Assembly (NCBI RefSeq): GCF_000341285.1
Contig: NW_005178379.1
Location: 1-11,070 of the forward strand
Reading direction: 5' to 3'
DNA length: 11,070 nt
Source: Galdieria sulphuraria
Lineage: Eukaryota; Rhodophyta; Bangiophyceae; Galdieriales; Galdieriaceae
Part shown: positions 1 to 6,603 of the stretch, piece after piece
Layout of the letters: each line of letters begins with the position of its first letter
Position numbering within the stretch: the stretch's first letter is position 1
Notes under the pieces: model-generated
Told to the model about the DNA's origin: nothing
Seen by the model: the letters and a program-made list of their open reading frames with translations, nothing else
The model's database searches: none
Made by a program: the position numbers and the translations under genes

Positions 1-404
1 TCAAGATATTCGAGGACAAGATACAATCTGCCGTCTTCATAAAATGCATCCAGTAGTGCTATTATATTTGGATGATGAAGTTCTCTGAGAATCTAGGTAG
101 ACAAAATAGAAAAGTTTAGAGACTTTGTAACAATTCTTGTAGAAGTACAAAGGGGTTGTGCCTTTATATGTTAATTGTATACGACTGCCTACCTGGAGTT
201 CTCTTGATGACAAGCTTTCTTCATATGAGCAAAACTGCTGACGTATTCTCTTTATAGCAACCTTGCACCTTTTTCAGAACAGTTTAGTTCATTTTTCGTA
301 TCTTAACAAACCATTTGAAGTGTTTCTTGATCTTCTGCCAACACCACCGTACCATGGGAACCTTTTCCTAGCTTTTTTAGTATTTTATACTTGTTGCCAC
401 GCAT
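1..404 (-). CDS. CMGC (CDK/RCK-like) protein kinase, N-terminal part, three exons, truncated by the window edge
   Basis: This is a serine/threonine kinase N-lobe read from three spliced exons: 404-312, 261-193 and 92-1. The introns are 311-262 (50 bp, GTTTGT...AAG) and 192-93 (100 bp, GTAGGC...TAG), and the frame is kept across both. The joined 84 codons contain the glycine loop LGKGSHGTVV (residues 12-21), the ATP-anchoring lysine in VAIKRI (32-37), a glutamate in SSRELQILREL that suits the C-helix position, then HHPNIIALLDAF and LYLVLEYL leading to the hinge. The HPNII.LLDAF stretch resembles CDK7-type kinases, GSHG resembles CDK20/CCRK, and IRQQFCSYEES resembles MAK/RCK kinases, so only the CMGC group is safe. 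The catalytic loop, DFG and activation segment lie outside the window. The start is the ATG at 404-402; the frame runs further upstream with no other ATG for at least 20 codons. The gene diverges from the pseudogene at 596. Confidence 0.88.
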
Positions 405-450
405 GAAATGGAAATGAACATTGCGATAAAGAGTCCAGAGAAAAAAGTGT

Positions 451-472
451 TTATATATTTTGGGCGCCAAAA
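451..472 (-). promoter_or_regulatory. Candidate core promoter of the kinase gene: TATA-like element next to an E2F-type site
   Basis: Reading towards the kinase start, the minus strand has TTTGGCGC (471-464), an exact match to the E2F/DP consensus TTTSSCGC, set in a near-palindrome TTTTGGCGCCCAAAA (472-458). It is followed directly by the TATA-like AAATATATAA (460-451). The TATA-like run lies about 47 bp upstream of the ATG at 404. An E2F site would fit a cell-cycle kinase, but in AT-rich DNA a TATA match is weak evidence and no transcript data are available. Confidence 0.35.
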
Positions 473-595
473 TTATTAACGATGAAGTACATTTTCCTTG
501 AGTATTCTTAGTCCGAGCAACTGTGCATATCGCTGTCTATGTTCTTTTTCTTAAACAAATTTCCTGGAAAAGGAAAAGTTGATTGAAAATGATAA

Positions 596-1539
596 GAATT
601 CCAGTATGAACTACTGTTCTTTCAAAGTTTTAGAGAGTTTCTGGGCAGACCCAAAAGTTCTAACTTTTGCCAGGTATTTGCAAGTCGTCACGGCCCGTTA
701 GATTGTGCTGTAATTTGTTCAAGTTCCAGTGATCAAAGGTCGACTCTTTGTTTTTCAAACGTTTTCACTGTATTTCTAATGACAGAATCTGTTGAAAAGC
801 ATGCAACCAAAGAACATCCTGTTTATATTGTATGCATAGGACCTCTTTCGAATATTAGCATGTTTATCGAATTTTAAGTCCAAGTAGTAAATCCTCTCGC
901 AAGCTGACAACATTGAAGGTACCCAAAAGCTCATGAAAATAGTTTTGATGGGAGGAAGCTTTGGTAAAGGAAATATTCAACCTACATCCGAATTTAATAT
1001 CGCCTATGATCGATCCTATTGCAGCACATAGCAGCAATATTCCTATAACTATGCTGCCTTTGGATTTAACTCATAAAGTGATGGTTACACAGAACAAATT
1101 TTCGGAGAGATTTCGTCATTGTCCTCTATATTCTCTTTAATTGTACTAGGCTTACTAAAGTATTTCCAATCGACTTGTAGAGGTTCGTTGGCATCTATTT
1201 TCGCCTCGCATTTCCGACGTTTGTCTTGAAAGGCGGCTTTGGAATTTCATATCCTCCTCTTCACGATAGCTTATCTAAGAGATCCTAAAAAATTTGAAAC
1301 AACCCATATGCGATAAGTTAGCAACAACTAGTTAACATATTCATGAATCGAATGAAACTTGAAAGTGTTGGTGTTGAAATAAGCCCTGGACTATGTAACG
1401 GACAAACTATTGGATATTTTCATTGGAGAAGGCCAGGCTGGGAAAGAAAGTGAACGCTACCATGAAGGTGGACGTCGACTGGTTTTGGAACATTATGCTT
1501 CAAGCATTCAAGGAAGCTTACATAAACAGTTTTTTGTGA
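596..1539 (+). pseudogene. Inosine-uridine-type nucleoside hydrolase pseudogene
   Basis: Nucleoside hydrolases cleave the N-glycosidic bond of ribonucleosides, with a Ca2+ bound by aspartates. Family signatures are spread over different frames: VYIVCIGPLSNISMF in the open stretch 596-877, KIVLMGGSFGKGN and PTSEFNIAYD in 891-1031, then DPIAAHSSNIPITMLPLDLTH in 1012-1140, KGGFGISYPPLHD at about 1229-1267 (the HD pair is the usual acid and metal ligand), IAYLRDPKKFETTHMR at 1266-1313, GVEISPGLCNGQTIGYF at about 1370-1420, and VNATMKVDVDWFW ending in the TGA at 1537-1539. At least four frame changes or stops separate them. One coincides with a doubled GATC (GATCGATC, 1007-1014); another is a stop at 875. 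The canonical N-terminal DxDxGxDD metal-binding segment is not found upstream. An intron seems to start at 1313-1314 with ATAAGT where GTAAGT is expected. Identification of the family is firm; function is surely lost unless the sequence has many errors. Confidence 0.85.
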
Positions 1540-1590
1540 CTTTAATGTCTATACTATGCATTAATGGCCTATAGAATAAAGGTCTCTTTT

Positions 1591-1608
1591 TGATGACATT
1601 GATGACAT
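1591..1608. repeat. Perfect 9-bp tandem duplication (TGATGACAT x2)
   Basis: TGATGACAT occurs twice in direct succession in the short gap between the nucleoside hydrolase pseudogene and the oxygenase fragment. No function is evident. It is one of several small direct duplications in this decayed part of the window. Confidence 0.8.
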
Positions 1609-1717
1609 TGCTTGTAACTACCAAGAAGTTGATAAGTAGGCAGACATTATAGTATTTTCATATTATTTGAGAATAAAAATAAGTATCGAAAAGAAAATCT
1701 TTTTATTTGGATACATG

Positions 1718-1921
1718 TCAAACAACGGCCAGCTTGATAACCTTCAACTCGTCTTCAACTTTAATACCAGCGAAAACTGGAGGATAGCAAGAAGTCTCTG
1801 ACGTCTCTATTAGTGGATGCAACATGTTGTCCGGTTCCACATGAGTAAAGATGGTAGAAGAAACTCTCCACAGGCTTTCATGCCTATTCCTTTTCTCATT
1901 CACAATTCTATGAGAGTCCAC
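1718..1921 (-). pseudogene. C-terminal fragment of an isopenicillin-N-synthase-like 2-oxoglutarate/Fe(II) oxygenase
   Basis: The 67-codon reading frame matches the C-terminus of the longer oxygenase copy at 2881-3516: SLWRVSSTIFTHVEPD aligns with SLWAVHPAMNVHVEPD, and YPPVFAG...VEDELKVIKL with YPPIYAG...VEEELESIKL. About 25 of 60 aligned residues are identical by eye, and the natural C-terminus (stop at 1720-1718) is kept. This copy keeps RVS (residues 19-21), the RxS motif that normally binds the 2-oxoglutarate carboxylate in this fold. Homology stops near 1909, where the plus strand becomes sugar-transporter sequence, so the HxD...H iron-binding part is missing. The codon at 1921-1919 is an ATG but lies inside foreign sequence and is not a true start. 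The piece cannot form a complete double-stranded beta-helix domain. Confidence 0.8.
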
Positions 1922-2766
1922 ATTGGTTGGCTTTAACAGACAGAGTAAACACTGCTTATGTCATGTGGTCAAGAAAAAAGAGGAGTTTTTTGAGATGAAA
2001 AGAAAAGTTCTTCGGGAACACGAAGAATCCAAAAAGCGAATGGTATGGCTGGATCTGTTCAGAGTGAGGCGCAATTTAAGAGCTGTATTTTTGGGTGTAA
2101 TGTTGATGGTAATTCAAGAATTTTCTGGTATTAATGCAATCAGTTATTATATGGGAACTCTATTACATCGTAGTGGATTCTCTTCCTTGGATTCTGTCTA
2201 TTGGAGTATGCTTCCTGGATTCTGTGGAATTTTAGGTACATTGTCCCCAGTTCTCTTCATGGATCATTTTGGTAGAAGAATAATGGATGATGATATTAGC
2301 TTCGATATCTGTTGTCATCGTTAGCTTTGCCCTTTGTGGATTTTCTTTTCTTATACCCACAGCCAATACTTGTGGTAGGACAGGACTATATATGCTTGGT
2401 GTCTGCATATACGAATTGTTCTGGAATCAATATTTAGGACCAGTTCTTTGGGAATTCTAGGAGAAGTCTCTCCAGCATATTTGAGAAATCATGGAATGGC
2501 AGTTGGAGACTTTGTGACATTTTTAGACAATTTTATAACAACTTATTGGTTTAGTAATGACAGAAATTGGAGTCTTTGCTGGTTTCTTTGGATGCATTAC
2601 TTTTCTGCGTCTTCTATATTGTCTTTTATTGATGCCTGAAACAAAAGGTAAAACTTTAGAGCAACTGAATGAAGTATTTGAAATGCCTAGTAAAAAACTT
2701 GTTGCAAAGAATATTGCTATGATTGATTTACTACATTTGAGGTTTGGAAATGCTTTGGGTTGGTAG
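1909..2766 (+). pseudogene. MFS sugar-porter (hexose transporter-like) pseudogene, C-terminal half only
   Basis: The sugar porter family has 12 membrane segments; here only the second half remains. In order: YESPHWLALTDRV (from 1909), the PESPRW motif that follows helix 6; the charged central loop VKKKEEFFEMKRKVLREHEE and helix 7-8 motif QEFSGINAISYYMG in the frame 1965-2286; MDHFGRR, the A-motif-like loop between helices 8 and 9; ISVVIVSFALCGFSFLIP (from 2305) and FWNQYLGPVLW; ILGEVSPAYLRN (from 2454); and finally GVFAGFFGCITF and PETKGKTLEQLNEVFE, the C-terminal sugar porter signature, ending at TAG 2764-2766. The segments lie in alternating frames, with frameshifts near 1960-1970, 2285-2305, 2450 and 2545, several of one base. 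The first six helices are absent: their place is taken by an oppositely oriented oxygenase fragment. No intron borders explain the frame changes. Confidence 0.88.
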
Positions 2767-2870
2767 TCAGTTGTGTCCAACACTAGTGTCATTGAATTGT
2801 TCTGTACTGTCTTTTCTATCGATACAAAGTAACTGTAATATCCAAGGCATTCCGTTACTACCATCAATAA

Positions 2871-2892
2871 TCCTCTATGACTCCTCTATGAT
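2871..2892. repeat. 11-bp tandem duplication at the 5' end of the oxygenase copy
   Basis: TCCTCTATGAC (2871-2881) is followed directly by TCCTCTATGAT (2882-2892), 10 of 11 bases alike. Because 11 is not a multiple of three, it shifts the frame and brings the TGA at 2878-2880 in frame just upstream of the oxygenase reading frame. Taking one unit out would connect that frame to an open frame running upstream to 2744. Confidence 0.85.
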
Positions 2893-3516
2893 TGTGGTAA
2901 CTTTCCTCAGTGGAAACAAATTATGGATAGTTGGGGTCAAAAGTTATTAGACTCTGCGTTTACTATTTCGGAAATGTTAACCATAGGTTTAGGTTTGTCG
3001 TCTTCAACCTTACCAGAGTTTATTCGGTTTGGTACACACATATTATCGCCTAGTGGTTCTGACCTGAATATTTATGGAGATAAAGCAGGAACAGTTCTTG
3101 CAGGTTTTCACTCTGATATTAGTTTTCTTACTATTCATGGTCGCTCACGTTTTCTTGGACTTTATTTGTTTACTTCAGAAGGTGATCGTATACCATGTAA
3201 GATACCCAAAGGCTATTTACTAGTTCAAGCCGGTGCGCAACTTGACTATCTTACAGGAGGATACACTAAGAAAGGATATTATGAAGTTGTTGTTCCGGAG
3301 AATACTTGTAGAGTTGTCAAAGTATGGAAGGAAAAAAGTGATTCTTTATGGGCAGTTCATCCCGCGATGAATGTTCATGTGGAGCCGGATCGAGTTCTTC
3401 AACCTGTTGGTGAATTTGGACATGGTATGCAAGCAGACTGGTATCCACCTATTTATGCCGGAGAGCAAGTAGAAGAAGAACTAGAAAGTATTAAGTTGAC
3501 ACGTATTGCAAGTTGA
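2881..3516 (+). pseudogene. Isopenicillin-N-synthase-like 2-oxoglutarate/Fe(II) oxygenase, N-terminally truncated and with lost catalytic residues
   Basis: The frame is open from the TGA at 2878 to the stop at 3514-3516. Its first ATG (2923) lies inside a conserved block, FPQWKQIMDSWGQKLLDSAF, so a start there would cut the domain. Numbered from that ATG, residues 46-136 form the double-stranded beta-helix core. GTVLAGFHSDISFLTIHG holds the HxD iron pair (H63, D65), followed by RSRFLGLYLFTSEG and LLVQAGAQLDYLTGGY. Where relatives as I remember them have GxHEVV with the third iron ligand, this copy reads GYYEVV (Y120). Where the minus-strand relative at 1718 has RVS for 2-oxoglutarate binding, this one has AVH (144-146). 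The roughly 130 residues usually present before the FPQW block are missing, as only about 115 bp separate it from the transporter pseudogene. The intact 197-codon frame could mean recent decay or a retained non-catalytic protein. Substrate is unknown. Confidence 0.72.
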
Positions 3517-3762
3517 TGACAGATGGTTTGCTTGTAGAATTAAGAATTTTTTGATTCCGGTTCTCATGATATTGAGTGTAATCATGGGCTACTTGTTTTA
3601 TTATGCAATACTCTCTTTGAGTGTACCGACTATTGAAAGAGTTTACAGACAAACGATGTATTTCAAGTTTCTTGCCTCAATTTTACTACATTCGCAGTTC
3701 TGATTTGTTTCTTTGTCATATGTAATATTGAGCTGAATGTTGAAGTTTTTTGCGTCTTTTAG
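3517..3762 (+). pseudogene. Fragment of a membrane protein, possibly the N-terminus of a DHHC-type palmitoyltransferase
   Basis: After the oxygenase stop, one frame gives WFACRIKNFLIPVLMILS with a hydrophobic helix IPVLMILSVIMGYLFYYAIL. A second hydrophobic helix, FTTFAVLICFFVICNI, follows in another frame (from 3676, stop 3760-3762), so there is a frameshift near 3680. The layout C-R...IPV...YYA, a loop, then a second helix recalls the first two membrane segments of DHHC palmitoyltransferases. However, no cysteine-rich DHHC domain follows in any frame up to 4146. There is no ATG upstream of the first helix in this frame. It is best read as a truncated relic; the family name is a guess. Confidence 0.4.
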
Positions 3763-4146
3763 GTAGAAGTTACAACCATTGATTTCATTGCGAACCTATC
3801 TGTTTTCTTAGACTAATATGTTGCTTTTCCATTAAAACAAGTAAACTAGGCACAAGTTATGACGGACGTAACTTTCTCTAGGTAGAATGTGACTTTCATT
3901 CTGCTGCCTTCTCAATCTGGATGGTAATCAGTTTCAAGTACTCTGATGAAGACGACACTTTTTGATATTAAATAGCATCAGAGTTCAAGTGATTTTCTAC
4001 AAAAAGTATTCGTAGACAATACTAACCATTTATCTTTCAAAAAGTAGCTTCATTAAGTCAATACGCAACGTTTGTGCATCTACGGAAACTCATTTGATTT
4101 GTCGAATGAAGCATTGATGGACCTAAAAGAATTAATCAACAGAAGA
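3763..4146. other. Intergenic, no gene seen
   Basis: AT-rich sequence without an open frame of note on either strand. It separates the membrane-protein relic (+) from the 3' end of the SLC35F-like gene (-), so it should contain the 3' untranslated region of the latter. I found no repeat or RNA gene in it. Confidence 0.6.
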
Positions 4147-5495
4147 CTAGATTTGGGCAGGTATTTCTTCTCGAGACATTTCTTCTTTGCGATTCTCCCA
4201 GGCAAGACCTACGAAACCTGAAAAGACACAAAGCGCCCCTAACATATATATTGAAGAGAAGAGAGTTTTGCCCTGCAAAGTATCTACCATAGTTGACAAC
4301 GGAATAGTTAATGATAATGCCATGGTGGCCAACACAGGACTGGTGAAGACGACTGCCAATGCCCATAAATAGTCTGATAATACAGTTCCTATCAAAGCAT
4401 TCATAATCAAAAATAAAAAAGATTGGAAGGAAGGAAGAGCCAGTTTCTCAAAGCCCAAAATATTCCATAAAAATATGATGGGAAGCAAACATATCATCAT
4501 AACAAGTCCCATCCAGCCTAAGGTCATTTTATCAATATCAAATATCGTCCGCATTCACAAACAACCTACCGAACAATTCCGAAATATCTAAAGGACTAGA
4601 ATGCAGTAATCTTATTTGCAAAAATAAGACATAGAATGAATAAAACAGTGCTGAAAAAATGCTGAAAAAATCACCGATAAGGGTACGACTTCCACGCGAA
4701 GCATTATCTGACCACGTAACAAAGACAACTCCAACAAAGCTGACTTGAAAGTTATCACCATACTAAATAATTGATAACTACTTACTTAAGAAGAACGTAT
4801 AAAAATTTAACCCAGGACAGTCTTTCTACACGAAAATATGCAGCAAGAAACAACGTGAATACACTGGAAAGAGTAGATAGGATACTATTGGAAGCAACAG
4901 AAGTTCGATCCAAAGCCAAATTAAAAACATAGTTGGCTGTTAGCCAAAGTAAACCAAACTGCAGAATATTCAAGGCATAGTTTTTCAACGTGGAACGACT
5001 TGATATTCCAAAGTCTTGCTGTGGTACTGTTGACGCTTCGTCACGAAAAGAATAAGTAGATGCTTCTGCTGTCTGGAAGATTTCCTCTTTTGAAATATTC
5101 ACTACAGTTTCTTCCTCATAGCAACGGGTTCTATTGGTACCAGGAACCAGTTTAGTCTTGTGCTCACAGCAAAGCCAGTTGCAGAAAATTGGAATCAAGT
5201 AGAGGGAGAAGAAAGAGGTTGAAATATACGTAAGAAATAAAGGTTTATCGTAGTTTACTTTTCCGAAAATGTACTGAATAAGAAAACTCGAAGAAACCCA
5301 TAATACTGCTACAAGTAGTAACAAAACGATTCCCAAAGCACTTCTTGTGAATGGCATATTGTACAGACTGTCTTTGAAATTTTGCCAGAGTTGATGTGAT
5401 CGAACTTTGTTCCTCAAAAAGACCTTTTTTGAGATGAAAGTTTCATTTTTCGAACCCATCAACCTTTTATCAACGTTTGATACTTTTGAGCACAT
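4147..5495 (-). CDS. SLC35F-like drug/metabolite-superfamily transporter, three exons, complete
   Basis: Exons 5495-4786, 4739-4570 and 4517-4147 join in frame to 417 codons (416 residues plus TGA or TAA stop) over introns of 46 bp (GTAAGT...CAG) and 52 bp (GTAGGT...TAG). The product is a polytopic membrane protein of the DMT superfamily. About ten hydrophobic helices are visible, the first at residues 52-76 (ALGIVLLLLVAVLWVSSSF) and the last ending in GALCVFSGFVGLAW. A polar loop of about 60 residues follows helix 2. Conserved SLC35F5-like stretches are LWLTANYVFNLALDRTSVAS, STLSSVFTLFLAA, GDFFSIFSALFYSFYV, NALIGTVLSDYLWA and LALSLTIPLS (here MALSLTIPLS). The N-terminus (1-45) is basic and presumably cytosolic; the tail EEMSREEIPAQI is acidic. 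SLC35F members sit in endomembranes and their substrates are mostly unsettled, so none is claimed. Splicing is supported because each exon border keeps homology on both sides (VLL-N-FVGVVFV and ISELFG-WMGL). Confidence 0.9.
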
Positions 5496-6603
5496 AGACG
5501 AGAGTGGGAATAACAGTTGTTTATGAGGCAGAATAATCCATTTTCAAGAAACTAACTCTTTGCACTACCTGATGTTTCCAACTATCGGAAGGTACGAGAT
5601 TTTGCTCGTAGTGACATCTTTTCAAGTAACGCAGGAAGTTTGGATAAGTTTCCGTATTCCATGCAGATACCAGTGGACACGGAAAGTAGTACTTGAGGAC
5701 TTTTTAGAGATATTTGAGTCGGTAACTTTCAAGTGACTAGGCGTGGTCAGATTGTGGAGTTTGTGCAACTGCATTGTGCTTAAGATCTTTATGATTCACT
5801 CGACTTGTTGAAGGGATTCTTAAGCCGGACCCTCTTCCTTTTGTATATCGTTTCACTAAAGTGGAAGTTTCTTTTCTTCGAAGCACAAAGAAATGTTCAA
5901 TTTGGAAAATGAGGAAATATACTTGAGTTTTCAGAGTTAACTTGAGCCCAAGAACTATATAGGTAGGAAACTGGTTTATGTGAGGGAAAGCAAAATCGAT
6001 AAAAGTTCTATTATAGTTTTAACCAAACCTAGTTAAAAAAATTGCCTGCATACGCACAATTATTAAATAACTCAGTTGAATTTATGCGACCATTAAAATA
6101 GCCACAGGAGAATTACCGATCACTCTTTCTCATTGAGCTAATTCTGTTGTTGGTTTGAGAAACGCGTTTTGGTCTATTGGCAATGATCCTTAACAAAGTA
6201 CGAGAGATAACAATAAATATAAAATAGAACAAAGTAGAACAGCAACTCAGGATATTCCCAATGGTTTTTGTCTTTGCCTGAGAATAAAGATATTTTCTCC
6301 GGAAAAGTTCTCACTTTATCCAGACAAAAACAGATCTTTTGTAAGTCAAAAGTGACAACTGTGGCAAAAAATTTTGATTTCCCTTCATCAGTTTCTCTCC
6401 ATATTCGCTAAACTTATAGAAGACAGGAAATTTTCGATACAGAATTATTTGCAAAAGTTAAAAGAAGTTTTCCTATTATCAATATCTGTTCCCGTCCTCA
6501 ACAAAAGTTTTCAAACTAGACGCATAAAAAGCAGTTTCTCTATTCCTCAAACCTGAAAATGTGCCATTTCCACTCAATACCATTCTTTCATAAACTAGAA
6601 AGA
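5496..6603. other. Intergenic region of 1.1 kb, no recognisable gene
   Basis: It lies between the 5' end of the SLC35F-like gene and the 3' end of the WD40 gene, both minus strand, so it should hold the promoter of the former and the 3' untranslated region of the latter. A minus-strand frame is open for 93 codons without an ATG (6018-5740, stop TAG 5739-5737), rich in basic residues in its second half. A plus-strand stretch is open for about 47 codons around 5785-5925. The small plus-strand ORF at 6374-6556 has no similarity I recognise. None shows convincing splice sites or family motifs. Confidence 0.5.

Noticed and set aside
2523-2867. 114-codon minus-strand ORF across the porter relic
   Set aside because: It is the antisense shadow of clear sugar-porter motifs and has no similarity of its own.
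2923-3516. First impression of a jacalin-like lectin domain
   Set aside because: The HSD pair, the TGGY...EVV block and the SLWRVSS/YPP C-terminus shared with the 1718 fragment fit an isopenicillin-N-synthase-like oxygenase far better, and no jacalin repeat pattern is present.
596-3762. Idea that the porter, nucleoside hydrolase and oxygenase form a novel active catabolic system
   Set aside because: Each gene is broken or truncated and they lie on both strands; only a decayed locus can be supported.
4136-4372. Overlapping small ORFs on both strands at the 3' end of the SLC35F-like gene
   Set aside because: They lie inside exon 3 in other frames; the transporter frame alone shows conserved motifs.
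4650-4671. Perfect 11-bp tandem repeat GCTGAAAAAAT inside exon 2 of the SLC35F-like gene, first taken as a frameshifting duplication
   Set aside because: The encoded GDFFSIFSALFYSFY has the length and pattern expected for this transporter helix, so the frame is correct and the repeat is harmless.
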